A stretch of DNA of 35,711 bases from an uncultured Faecalibacterium sp. (GCA_934548045.1 CAKTEM010000024.1:1-35711), one strand, 5' to 3'. Numbered from the stretch's first letter, positions 25,184 to 33,163 are shown. The notes: generated by a model from the sequence alone, not told the origin. Numbers and translations: made by a program.

Positions 25184-26012
25184 TCTGAACAGCCTCCTTT
25201 CGTGCGGCAAAGTCCGCAATGATCTGCTGGTACTCTTCCTGATTCGGGAGATGGTGATGCCAGCTTGCTTTATTTTCCATGATGGAGCTGCCATAGCCCT
25301 TGGTGGTGTTGGCGATGATGACGGTGGGCTGACCGGCGTGATGCTTTGCGGCGGTGAAAGCTGCATCCATTGCCTCGATGCTGTCGCCGTCGACGCTGAT
25401 GACGTTCCAGCCGAACGCCGCCCAACGCTGCTCCTGACTGTCCTGCTTCATGACGTCCTCGGTGTTGCCCGAGATCTGCAGGCGGTTGCGGTCAACGATG
25501 GCGCAGAGGTTGTCCAGCTTGTAGTTGCCGGCGGACATTGCGCCTTCCCAGACGCTGCCCTCGGCCAGCTCGCCGTCGCCCATGACGGTATAAACGCGGT
25601 AATCACGCTTATCCATCTTTCCGGCTAGTGCCATGCCGACACAGACCGGTAGGCCGTGGCCCAGAGAACCGGAGTTCATCTCGATGCCCTTCAGCTTGTT
25701 GTTCGGGTGGCCGATGTAGGGCGAACCGAACTTCGAGAATCGGGCCTTGATGTCGTCCAGATCGAGGAAGCCGCAGTCGGCCAGCACCGCGTACAGTGCT
25801 TCGACAGCGTGGCCCTTACTCAGAACAAAGCGGTCACGGTTCGGGTCCTCGGTGGTGTCCGGGGTGATATTCAGATGATTCTTATACAGGACCAGCAGGG
25901 TGTTCAGGACGCTCATATCGCCGCCGATGTGTCCACCGCCGCCTGCCATGATGATATCGACGATATCACGGCGCAGGTTCCAGCTTTTCAGTTCCAGTTC
26001 ATGCAGTTCCAT
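25176..26012 (-). CDS. Transketolase N-terminal subunit; proposed apulose-4-phosphate transketolase subunit
   Basis: A 278-residue protein covering the diphosphate-binding domain of transketolase. The thiamine-diphosphate motif GDGELAEG (145-152) continues to N176 (VDRN). GHIGGDMS near the start, SKGHAVEALYAVL, and GSLGHGLPVCVGMAL are family signatures. With the C-subunit it forms an active two-chain transketolase in the cytosol, transferring a two-carbon unit from a ketose phosphate to glyceraldehyde 3-phosphate. It starts 3 bases after the isomerase gene, so it belongs to the same transcript. Its proposed donor is apulose 4-phosphate, giving DHAP and xylulose 5-phosphate. Confidence 0.92.
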   Translation of the reverse strand: MELHELELKSWNLRRDIVDIIMAGGGGHIGGDMSVLNTLLVLYKNHLNITPDTTEDPNRDRFVLSKGHAVEALYAVLADCGFLDLDDIKARFSKFGSPYIGHPNNKLKGIEMNSGSLGHGLPVCVGMALAGKMDKRDYRVYTVMGDGELAEGSVWEGAMSAGNYKLDNLCAIVDRNRLQISGNTEDVMKQDSQEQRWAAFGWNVISVDGDSIEAMDAAFTAAKHHAGQPTVIIANTTKGYGSSIMENKASWHHHLPNQEEYQQIIADFAARKEAVQNG

Positions 26013-26015
26013 AAC

Positions 26016-27416
26016 TCATTCCCCTCTCAGATATGCCTTGACCTGCTCCTCGACCGGGTCATACAGGTCGGGCTTGATGCCGATATATTTACATGCTTCG
26101 TACAGCACCGGCACGACATCCTTGTGGATGCCGACGCAGTGATGGATGTACGGGCCTTCCACGATCTTGGCTTCCAGACGCTTGATGTTGTCCACCTCGA
26201 CCCAGAGGTAAGTACCCATACCCTTGGGGCCGTCGATGCCCTTCGCGTTGCCCAGCAGCAGGCTGTACTCGCCGTTGTCGCCGTCAAAGCGTGCCAGCGT
26301 CAGGTCGCCGTGCTTTGCCTCGGCGGTGATGGCACCGGGGTAATCAAAGGCCAGCGGATAGGTGATGCAGGGTTTGCAGCCGGCCACCGACAGCGGCCAC
26401 GGGCCGCAGTGCTGGAGCAGCTCGCCGTTCGGCACATCCGGGTGGCGGATGGTCCAGTCGGCGAAGAAGCCGCGCGTGTCGTCGTTGGCCGCAGCCTCGA
26501 CCATCAGGGCGGTGACTGCGCCGTGGATATCGGTCTCGCAGACCATCGGGATGCCCTTGTCGTTCAGCAGAGCGTTTGCGGCGCAGGGCATGATGCCCAG
26601 TTCCCCCTGCAAAGCGTTCCAGCACTGGATGGCACCGGCGTTGCAGTGATACTTCTTGATGAGGCGTTCCATCGCGACAGCCAGACCGGCGATGTTCTGC
26701 AGCTGCTCATCGTTGACCTTGATTTCCATCTTCTCGCGGCAGTAAGCCATCGTTGCCTGCACTTCGTCGCCGTCGGCGATGGCCTTTTTGACCTCGCTCG
26801 TCAGCTCCGGCAGCGGAACAGGAGCCAGCTGGATGTTGAATTTTTCGAGCAGCTCACCCTCGTTGCACATGGTCGACCAGAAGTCGTAAGGACGGGGGCC
26901 GATCTGCAAAATGCGGATGTTCTTGAAGGTCTTGACGACATTGCAGACCGCAAGGAAATCCCGGATGCCGCGCTCAAAGACCGGGTCGTTCAGGCGGCAG
27001 TTGGTCAGGTAAGTAAACGGCACCTGAAAGCGGCGCAGGACTTTGCCAGTCGCGAACAGGCCGCACTGGGTATCGCGCAGGCGGACGCCGTTCGGCTCCG
27101 GACGCTCATCCAGAGGACCCCAGAGCAGCACCGGCACACCGAGGTCTTTTGCCAGACGTGCGCACTCGTACTCGGTGCCGAAGTTGCAGTGCGGCAGGAA
27201 CAGACCGTCGATCTTTGCCGCCTTGAATTTCTCAACGATTTTGAGGCGGTCGTTCTCGTCGTAGAGCAGGCCCTCCTCGTTGATATCGTCGATGTCTACA
27301 AAGTCGACGCCCAGCTCACGCAGCCGGGCAGCGGTCAGGCCGCGGTACTTCACAGCGTCCGGTGCCGAAAAGATGCTGCGGCGAGTGGGTGCAAAACCCA
27401 ATTTGATGTTTGCCAT
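26016..27416 (-). CDS. L-fucose/L-arabinose isomerase-like enzyme; proposed apiose isomerase
   Basis: A 466-residue member of the fucose/arabinose isomerase-like superfamily, metal-dependent aldose-ketose isomerases. The N-terminal Rossmann-like part has DGLFLPHCNFGTEYECARLAKDLGVPVLLWGPLDERP. The C-terminal domain has CETDIHGAVTALM (293-305), with E294 and H298 as likely metal or catalytic residues, and YIHHCVGIH near the end. It is shorter than the roughly 590-residue FucI and lies nearer the uncharacterised members. It is the first gene of the six-gene operon; GGAGG lies 10 bases before the ATG. Followed by a split transketolase and a kinase, it would supply the ketose, plausibly D-apulose from D-apiose. 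I cannot say from memory whether known apiose isomerases share this fold. Sulfosugar or other pentose isomerase roles remain possible. Confidence 0.85.
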   Translation of the reverse strand: MANIKLGFAPTRRSIFSAPDAVKYRGLTAARLRELGVDFVDIDDINEEGLLYDENDRLKIVEKFKAAKIDGLFLPHCNFGTEYECARLAKDLGVPVLLWGPLDERPEPNGVRLRDTQCGLFATGKVLRRFQVPFTYLTNCRLNDPVFERGIRDFLAVCNVVKTFKNIRILQIGPRPYDFWSTMCNEGELLEKFNIQLAPVPLPELTSEVKKAIADGDEVQATMAYCREKMEIKVNDEQLQNIAGLAVAMERLIKKYHCNAGAIQCWNALQGELGIMPCAANALLNDKGIPMVCETDIHGAVTALMVEAAANDDTRGFFADWTIRHPDVPNGELLQHCGPWPLSVAGCKPCITYPLAFDYPGAITAEAKHGDLTLARFDGDNGEYSLLLGNAKGIDGPKGMGTYLWVEVDNIKRLEAKIVEGPYIHHCVGIHKDVVPVLYEACKYIGIKPDLYDPVEEQVKAYLRGE

Positions 27417-27527
27417 CTGCTAAAATCCTCCATTTCACATTCTTTTTCACGGTACGGCTTTTATTGATTTCAGTGTATCACATTCTCCGCGTTTCGAGCG
27501 GCGTTCTGCTGTTGGATACCTGAAATT

Positions 27528-27540
27528 CTGCAAATTGCAG
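27528..27540. promoter_or_regulatory. Palindrome in divergent sugar-locus control region
   Basis: CTGCAA-A-TTGCAG, perfect 6-base arms. The core CAAATTGCA recurs at 30120-30128 upstream of the PTS gene, so it may be a shared site for a second regulator. Confidence 0.4.
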
Positions 27541-27557
27541 GATTTTGACCCGTCTGC

Positions 27558-27575
27558 TTTGTCACTTTTGACAAA
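27558..27575. promoter_or_regulatory. 18-base palindrome in divergent control region
   Basis: TTTGTCA-CTTT-TGACAAA, perfect 7-base arms. Size and symmetry suit a dimeric regulator. No downstream -10 at the right distance makes its TTGACA a promoter for the plus strand. Confidence 0.5.
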
Positions 27576-27600
27576 GGATTCCGCCAGATTCGCATTTTTC

Positions 27601-27615
27601 ACTAAATTATTTAGT
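27601..27615. promoter_or_regulatory. Candidate LacI operator, site 1
   Basis: ACTAAA-TTA-TTTAGT, a perfect 15-base palindrome 22 bases upstream of the lacI-type gene's -35 box. The half-site TTTACTAAA occurs on the minus strand here and twice upstream of the PTS gene. Confidence 0.65.
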
Positions 27616-27636
27616 AAAATTTCAGAGGTCTGTGCC

Positions 27637-27666
27637 TTGACATCCCGTTTTCCGTGTCGATACAAT
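27637..27666 (+). promoter_or_regulatory. Promoter of LacI-type regulator gene
   Basis: TTGACA (27637-27642), 18 bases, TACAAT (27661-27666). The ATG lies 30 bases downstream behind GAAAGGGAGG. I find no equally good promoter for the leftward operon; the best is an extended -10-like TGTGATACACT at 27472-27482 on the minus strand. Confidence 0.75.
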
Positions 27667-27695
27667 AGGAATAAGGAAAGAAAGGGAGGATTCCC

Positions 27696-28748
27696 ATGCG
27701 TATCACCGCAAAGCAGCTTGCAGAGAAGGCAGGCGTTTCGCAGGCGACCGTTTCGCTGGTCCTGCGCGGCAAGCCCGGCGTCAGCGAAAGTGTTCGTATC
27801 CAGATCTTACAGCTCGCCCGGGAGATGGGGCTTGAGCCGCAGTTCCGCGCCGCACCCACACCCAACGGAAAGACCATCCAGCTCGTCATCTACAAACGGC
27901 ACGGTCAGGTCATGGCCGACACCCCGTTTTTTGAACAGTTGACGCAGGGCGTCGCCGACGAGGCCGCCTCGCTGGGCTATCACCTGTCCATCAGCTATTT
28001 TTACGGCAACCAGCCGGCCAAAGAGCAGATCCACAGCATCCAGAGCCTGAACTCTGCCGGGCTGATTTTACTCGCGACCGAGATGCACTCGGAGGACGTC
28101 GCGCCGTTCTTTGATCTGTCCATTCCTCTGGTCGTGCTGGACAACTCCTTCCCGGCGTTGAAATACGACGCTATCGCCATCGACAACGCCCTCGGCGCGT
28201 GGAAGGCCGTCCACTACCTCATCGACTGCGGCCACACCCGGATCGGCTACCTGCACAGCAGCGTTGAGATTTACAACTTCCGGGAACGGCAAAGCGGCTA
28301 CCTGTCCGCCTGCCGTTCGCTTCCGGGCGATGCCGCCAAAGATTCCGCCCGGCGCATCATCCCCGTCCGGCCATCCAGCGAGGAAGCCGCCGAGGACATG
28401 GCAAAGTATCTTGACACCGAGCCGATGCTCCCCACCGCCTTTTTCGCGGACAACGACCGTATCGCCGCCGGGTGCTGCAAAACGCTGCTGAAATACGGCT
28501 ACCGCATCCCGGACAATATCTCGGTCATCGGCTTCGATGATTCCGCCGTGAGCGAGGTGCTGAATCCACCCCTGACGACCATGCAGATCCAGAAACAGCG
28601 GATGGGCGCGCTGGCCGTCGAGAGGCTGAACACCCTGCTCTGCTCCTCGCCGCCGGAGCGCGTCCGCATCGCCATCGCACCCGAAGTCCTCGTCCGCCAG
28701 AGCGTTCTGGTTCGTAATTCTGCGCCTATCAAGAAGCATAAAGACTAA
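27696..28748 (+). CDS. LacI-family regulator of the sugar locus
   Basis: A 350-residue LacI/GalR repressor of usual length. Residues 2-23 hold the helix-turn-helix (RITAKQLAEKAGVSQATVSLVL), followed by the hinge helix region and a periplasmic-binding-protein-like effector domain (PLVVLDNSFPALKYDAIAIDN, then FFADNDRIAAGCCKTLLKYGYRIPDNISVIGFDD near 240-285). It is divergent from the six-gene catabolic operon and upstream of the esterase gene. A perfect palindrome precedes it and imperfect copies precede the PTS gene, so it probably represses both arms and itself. The inducer is probably a sugar or sugar phosphate from the imported glycoside. Confidence 0.94.
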   Translation: MRITAKQLAEKAGVSQATVSLVLRGKPGVSESVRIQILQLAREMGLEPQFRAAPTPNGKTIQLVIYKRHGQVMADTPFFEQLTQGVADEAASLGYHLSISYFYGNQPAKEQIHSIQSLNSAGLILLATEMHSEDVAPFFDLSIPLVVLDNSFPALKYDAIAIDNALGAWKAVHYLIDCGHTRIGYLHSSVEIYNFRERQSGYLSACRSLPGDAAKDSARRIIPVRPSSEEAAEDMAKYLDTEPMLPTAFFADNDRIAAGCCKTLLKYGYRIPDNISVIGFDDSAVSEVLNPPLTTMQIQKQRMGALAVERLNTLLCSSPPERVRIAIAPEVLVRQSVLVRNSAPIKKHKD

Positions 28749-28788
28749 ACAAGAAACACCCTGATTGGATAAGATTCAGGAGGTACTT

Positions 28789-30042
28789 ATGTCCACTTAC
28801 CGCACTGTGACCCGGATGACCGACTCCGGCCCGTACATCATCAAACTGATTTTGAACCTCGGCTGTGAGGTCGGCCAGAACGACCTGTCGCCGGAGGTCT
28901 TCAACGTCCACGTCATCCGCCGGGAGAAAAACGGCGACGTCCTGATGCGGACAGAGCATGGCGCAGAAGTCGCTCTGCCCTCGGTCGGCTATGTGACCGT
29001 GAAAGCCGCTTACCCCTGCGACGAAAACGGCTCTTTCCTGCCCCGTGGCAGCTATGCCGCACTGGAACTGCTCGAGGAGCGGCTGAACAAGAAGATCGAG
29101 GGCAGCGTCCTCTCCAGCCGGTATGTTCAGAACTGTTTCCGTGTCACCCAGCTGAAACCCTTCCCTCCGCTGGAAGCGGACAAACCGGCAACCACTGGTC
29201 TGGTCTTCGACACCTTTGACGGCGACATCAGCCCGGAGCTGAACAGCTGGCAGAATGACGAATCCACCCTGAAATACGGCTGGTTCACCCCAAAGCACGA
29301 GGCCGGACAGAAACTGCCGCTCATCATCTGGCTGCACGGCGCAGGCGAGGGCGGAAATGACCCTCTGGTGGCCTACACCGGCAATCGGGTCACGGCTCTG
29401 TCCAGCCCGAAAGTTCAGCGTGAGCTGGGCGGTGCGGCATGGGTGCTGGTGCCGCAATGCCCGACCGTCTGGATGGACGACGGCAAGGAGCAGCTGGGCC
29501 GCAGCAATCAGAGCATCTATTCCAAGCCGCTGAAAGCCTGCATCGACCAGTTCATTGCGGAACACGTCGACGAGGTCGACACCAGCCGCATCTGGATCAC
29601 CGGCATCTCGAACGGCGGCTTCATGACCGTCCGGATGGTGCTGGATTATCCCGGTTTCTTTGCCGCAGCCGCTCCCGGATGCACCCCCTTCTTTGAGGAG
29701 AATATCACCGACGAAGTCGTTGACACCCTCAAGAAGACGCCCATCTGGTTCACCCACGCCAAGAACGACGAGCTGGTGCATCCAGAAGAGACCGTTCTTC
29801 CGCTTTATCGCTGCCTGCATGATGCTGGTGCGGAGAACCTGCACTTCACCTACTGGGAAGAAGTTCTTGACCCGACCGGCGAATACAAAGATGAGCATGG
29901 CCGCCCGAAGCGGTACATGAACCACGGTGTCTGGGTGCTGATGCTGGACGACGTCTGCCGCGCCGACGTCGATGGCCGTGCCGTTCTGTGCGATGGCGTT
30001 CCCTGCACCATCTGGGAGTGGATGGGAAAACAGCATCTGTAA
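28789..30042 (+). CDS. Cytosolic alpha/beta-hydrolase esterase, carbohydrate-esterase-like
   Basis: A 417-residue protein with two parts. Residues 1-125 are beta-rich and resemble the Ig-like domain found before some esterases; residues 160-417 are an alpha/beta hydrolase of the PHB-depolymerase/esterase-D type. WLHGAGEGGND (181-191) is the oxyanion loop and GISNGG puts the nucleophile at S274; a late HAKNDELVHPEE carries the acid, and a histidine near NHGVW may complete the triad. No signal peptide is present, so it works inside the cell. AGGAGG lies 6 bases before the ATG, 40 bases after the regulator gene. In this locus it could remove acyl groups such as malonyl or acetyl from imported glycosides; the substrate is a guess. 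Confidence 0.85.
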   Translation: MSTYRTVTRMTDSGPYIIKLILNLGCEVGQNDLSPEVFNVHVIRREKNGDVLMRTEHGAEVALPSVGYVTVKAAYPCDENGSFLPRGSYAALELLEERLNKKIEGSVLSSRYVQNCFRVTQLKPFPPLEADKPATTGLVFDTFDGDISPELNSWQNDESTLKYGWFTPKHEAGQKLPLIIWLHGAGEGGNDPLVAYTGNRVTALSSPKVQRELGGAAWVLVPQCPTVWMDDGKEQLGRSNQSIYSKPLKACIDQFIAEHVDEVDTSRIWITGISNGGFMTVRMVLDYPGFFAAAAPGCTPFFEENITDEVVDTLKKTPIWFTHAKNDELVHPEETVLPLYRCLHDAGAENLHFTYWEEVLDPTGEYKDEHGRPKRYMNHGVWVLMLDDVCRADVDGRAVLCDGVPCTIWEWMGKQHL

Positions 30043-30061
30043 GATCCGTTTTAAAAAATTT

Positions 30062-30088
30062 ACTAAATCGTTTACTAAAATATTCAGT
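30062..30088. promoter_or_regulatory. Candidate LacI operators, sites 2 and 3
   Basis: Two overlapping near-palindromes, ACTAAATCGTTTACT (30062-30076) and ACTAAAATATTCAGT (30074-30088), each with one mismatch to the perfect site at 27601. They contain the direct repeat TTTACTAAA twice, 12 bases apart. Confidence 0.6.
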
Positions 30089-30209
30089 CATTATTTCTTC
30101 ACAAAGCACATTCTTTGTTCAAATTGCAACATTGCATCCTCTTCTGTTTGCAAGTTTCGACGAATTTGTTGAATACTTCTTGAAATTCTCGTTTTTTACA
30201 GGTTTTGGA

Positions 30210-30218
30210 TGTTATACT
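30210..30218 (+). promoter_or_regulatory. Extended -10 promoter of PTS gene
   Basis: TGTTATACT, an extended -10 element, with a T-rich but poor -35 region. Transcription would start about 50 bases before the ATG. Confidence 0.5.
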
Positions 30219-30278
30219 CTTTCCAAGAAATGCAGAACCGCCTGTCGCTCTGCAAACAGATGAAGGGAGAAATTACAC

Positions 30279-31727
30279 ATGGCAAGCAAGTATGATGGTC
30301 TCGCCCGCATTATTATCCAGAATGTCGGCGGCAAACAGAACATCAAAGCGATCACCCACTGCATCACCCGTCTGCGGTTCCAGCTGGTGGATGAGGGCAA
30401 GGCAAACACGGATATCCTGAACAAGACCGATGGCGTCATCAAGGTCATTCAGGCAAATGGCCAGTATCAGGTCGTTATCGGCAACGCAGTTGCCGAGGTC
30501 TACGACGCTGTTCTGGAAGTCGGACATCTGCAGGGTTCCGGCACCGTCGATGAGGATGGCAACGCCATTGCCGCAGATGAGGGCGGCAAGAAGAAGGGCG
30601 TCGCCGCGACCCTGATCGACATGATCTCCAGCATCATGGCACCGACCATCACCCTGCTGGGTGCTTCCGGTATCATCAAGGGCGTTCTGACCCTGCTGAC
30701 CTTCCTGAAGGTTCTGGATTCTTCCAGCGGTGCGTACATGATCTGGTACACCGTCGCGGACGGCTTCTTCTACTATCTGCCCGTCGTTCTGGGCTACACT
30801 GCCGCAAAGAAATTCAAGATGAACGAGTTCACCGGCATGGCACTGGGCTTCGCGCTCTGCTACCCCTCGATGGTCGCTCTGAAGGGCGGCGAGGCTCTGG
30901 GTACCATTCTGACCGGTACTGCGTTCCAGATGAGCTACTACACCACCTTCTTCGGTATCCCGGTCGTCTTCCCGGCATCCGGCTACACCTCTTCGGTCAT
31001 CCCCATCGTTCTGTGCTGCTTCTTCGCTGCAAAGCTGGAGCGTTGGCTGAATAACCACCTGTCCGACATGATCAAGGCCTTCATCACTCCGGTCTGCGTG
31101 CTGGTCGTGATGGTCACTCTGACCTACCTTGTCATCGGCCCCATCTCCTCGATTATCTGCTCCATCCTGACGATCGTCTTCGAGGCTCTGTTCACTATCC
31201 CGGTCATCGGTGCAACTCTGGGCTGCGCTCTGGTCGGCGGTTTCTGGCAGGTTCTGGTCATCTTCGGTTTCCACTGGTCTGTTATCCCTCTGGGTTACAT
31301 CAACATCGCTGCTCTGGGCTATGACTTTATCATGCCCGGCACCTTCGCAACCGTCTTCGGTCAGGCTGGCGCACTGCTGGCAGTCATCCTGAAGACCAAG
31401 GATCAGAAGCTGAAGAAGATCGGCATCCCGGCCTTCATCTCCTGCATGTTCGGTATCACCGAACCCACCCTGTACGGTATCAACCTGCCCAAGAAGAAGC
31501 CCTTCGTCATCGCCTGCATCACCTCCGCAATTGCTGGTGCTTTCGTTGGTCTGATGGGCGCAAAGCGTTACATCCCCGGCGGTCTGGGCCTGTTCGGTCT
31601 GCCCGGCTACATCGACGCTACCGGCGGCACCGGCATTTACAGTGCTATGGTCGTTCTGGGCGGCAGCATCATCGCATTCGTTCTGGCTCTGATCGCCACC
31701 ATGGCAGTCTACAAGGACGAAGAGTGA
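30279..31727 (+). CDS. PTS system EIIBC permease, beta-glucoside/sucrose type
   Basis: A 482-residue phosphotransferase permease. Residues 1-85 are EIIB with the phosphorylated cysteine C28 in ITHCITRLRFQL. The membrane EIIC domain runs from about 105 to 480 and includes GITEPTLYGINLPKKKPF (392-409), the family signature. It imports and phosphorylates a sugar or glycoside. The usual fused EIIA domain is missing, so a separate EIIA must act. In plant-sugar loci this subfamily often takes beta-glucosides or disaccharides. Beside an intracellular apiosidase-type enzyme, an apiosyl-glucoside is a plausible substrate. GGGAG precedes the ATG. A terminator follows before the glycosidase gene. Confidence 0.94.
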   Translation: MASKYDGLARIIIQNVGGKQNIKAITHCITRLRFQLVDEGKANTDILNKTDGVIKVIQANGQYQVVIGNAVAEVYDAVLEVGHLQGSGTVDEDGNAIAADEGGKKKGVAATLIDMISSIMAPTITLLGASGIIKGVLTLLTFLKVLDSSSGAYMIWYTVADGFFYYLPVVLGYTAAKKFKMNEFTGMALGFALCYPSMVALKGGEALGTILTGTAFQMSYYTTFFGIPVVFPASGYTSSVIPIVLCCFFAAKLERWLNNHLSDMIKAFITPVCVLVVMVTLTYLVIGPISSIICSILTIVFEALFTIPVIGATLGCALVGGFWQVLVIFGFHWSVIPLGYINIAALGYDFIMPGTFATVFGQAGALLAVILKTKDQKLKKIGIPAFISCMFGITEPTLYGINLPKKKPFVIACITSAIAGAFVGLMGAKRYIPGGLGLFGLPGYIDATGGTGIYSAMVVLGGSIIAFVLALIATMAVYKDEE

Positions 31728-31778
31728 TCCCTCATTTACCCATTCTGACGCCGCAGCGAGTCTTCGTTTGAGCGTCCG

Positions 31779-31811
31779 TGCGGTCAGCTGTTTCGGCTGG
31801 CCGCATTTTTA
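31779..31811 (+). terminator. Terminator between PTS and glycosidase genes
   Basis: TGCGGTCAGC (31779-31788) pairs with GCTGGCCGCA (31796-31805), followed by TTTTTA. It probably lowers but does not abolish read-through, as I see no separate promoter before the glycosidase. Confidence 0.75.
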
Positions 31812-31861
31812 TTGAACTTCCCTTTTTCTGAAAATCATCATCCTGACAGGAGGTCTTTTCC

Positions 31862-33142
31862 ATGAGTTATCTCACCGTTTCCGCCGACCACCGCCACCTT
31901 GAACAGAACGGCAAACTGTTCTTCTGGCTGGCTGACACCATCTGGAGCGCGTTCACCAATATCACCCTCGAAGACTGGGCGTACTACCTGAAACACCGCC
32001 GTGAACAGGGCTTCACAGTCTTGCAGATCAACACGTTGGCCCAGTGGGACCGCGGCGAAAGCCCTCTGCTCTGGAACCCGTTCGCACTGGACGCAGACGG
32101 TTTCCCCATCTACTCCCAGCCGGAGAACGGATACTTTGAACACGCTCGCGAGATGTGCCGGATGGCAAAAGCTGAGGGCTTTACGCTGGCTCTGGTCGTC
32201 CTGTGGAGCAATCAGGTTCCTGGCACTTGGGCAAACAACATGATCCCCCGTTACACCATCCCGAAGGACGAGCTGCACGGCGTCCTGACAAAAATTTATG
32301 ACAGCTTTGATGAGTTTGAGCCGGTCTATGTCGTCAGCGGCGACACCGATTTCCCGACCGAAGAAACCGTTGCCTATTATCAGGACGCCTTCGACCTGCT
32401 GGCAAAGCGCAAGTTCCCGGGCCTGAAGACCATGCACATCAAGGGCCGCTTTACCGACATTCCGGATGTGTTTGCGGAGCAGATGGATTTCTACCTCTAT
32501 CAGTCCGGCCACAACAGCGGTGCGCAAGCCATGGCCTACACTTCCGCCGAAGTCCTGACCGCCCGGGAGCCGAAACGCCCGGTCATCAACAGCGAACCCT
32601 GCTACGACCAGATGGGTTACAGCCACAAACTGTATGGCCGCTTTGGCCGGTTCGAGATCCGCCGTGCCGCATGGCAGAGCCTGCTGTCCGGTGCCTGCGC
32701 CGGCATCACCTACGGCGCACACGGCGTCTGGAACTGGGTGTCCACCGGCTTCCGCACGACGCTTTCCTTGGGCGAGGGCTTCGACGCACCCCAGCCGCAC
32801 CAGATCGCTCTGGAATTTCCCGGTGCATGGGATTACGGCTTCATGCACGAACTGTTCGATGTCTACGGCATCAGCACACTGGTTCCCTGTCGCGAACTCG
32901 TCAAGCACGATTCGCCGGAAATTCGGATGGCAAAGACACCGGATGAATCGCTCTATCTGGTCTACCTCCCGGTCAACACCAAGCTTGCTCTGGATGGAGA
33001 TTTCACGGGTTATTCCATCCGCGCGTATGACCTGTCCAGCCGCCGCACCGCCTGCCTCAACACCGAACAGAAGGACGGCCAGACCCTCATCTCCATGCAC
33101 CCCTTTGAACAGGATGTCGTGCTGGTGATGAAGAAAGCATAA
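31862..33142 (+). CDS. DUF4038-type glycoside hydrolase (GH140 apiosidase-like)
   Basis: A 426-residue protein with a DUF4038 (beta/alpha)8 catalytic domain and a C-terminal small beta domain. Family features: FFWLADTIWSAF (20-31), YYLKHRREQGFTVLQINTLAQWD (41-63), SGDTDF (159-164) with D161 or D163, MDFYLYQSGH (208-217), INSEPCYD (242-249) with E245, and RRAAWQSLLSGACAGITYGAHGVWNW (267-292). In GH140, whose founding member is an apiosidase in rhamnogalacturonan-II breakdown, an Asp and a Glu in these segments are the catalytic pair. There is no signal peptide, so unlike Bacteroides apiosidases this one is cytosolic, matching PTS uptake of a small apioside. GACAGGAGG precedes the ATG. Other DUF4038 activities remain possible. 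Confidence 0.85.
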   Translation: MSYLTVSADHRHLEQNGKLFFWLADTIWSAFTNITLEDWAYYLKHRREQGFTVLQINTLAQWDRGESPLLWNPFALDADGFPIYSQPENGYFEHAREMCRMAKAEGFTLALVVLWSNQVPGTWANNMIPRYTIPKDELHGVLTKIYDSFDEFEPVYVVSGDTDFPTEETVAYYQDAFDLLAKRKFPGLKTMHIKGRFTDIPDVFAEQMDFYLYQSGHNSGAQAMAYTSAEVLTAREPKRPVINSEPCYDQMGYSHKLYGRFGRFEIRRAAWQSLLSGACAGITYGAHGVWNWVSTGFRTTLSLGEGFDAPQPHQIALEFPGAWDYGFMHELFDVYGISTLVPCRELVKHDSPEIRMAKTPDESLYLVYLPVNTKLALDGDFTGYSIRAYDLSSRRTACLNTEQKDGQTLISMHPFEQDVVLVMKKA

Positions 33143-33163
33143 CTCTTTCGCTTCACATAAAAC

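Larger units (their letters stand above)
30043..30278. other. Control region upstream of PTS gene
   Basis: A 236-base AT-rich stretch with the two operator-like sites, the inverted repeat ACAAAG-CACATT-CTTTGT (30101-30118) and a CAAATTGCA copy (30120-30128). No gene is seen. Confidence 0.55.

Noticed and set aside
19718..27416. Sulfoquinovose (sulfo-transketolase or sulfo-transaldolase) pathway
   Set aside because: A split transketolase, a transaldolase and a sugar isomerase also occur in sulfosugar loci, but there is no sulfonate exporter, sulfoacetaldehyde or sulfolactaldehyde enzyme or SQ glycosidase. The kinase and DUF4038 enzyme are also unexplained by it.
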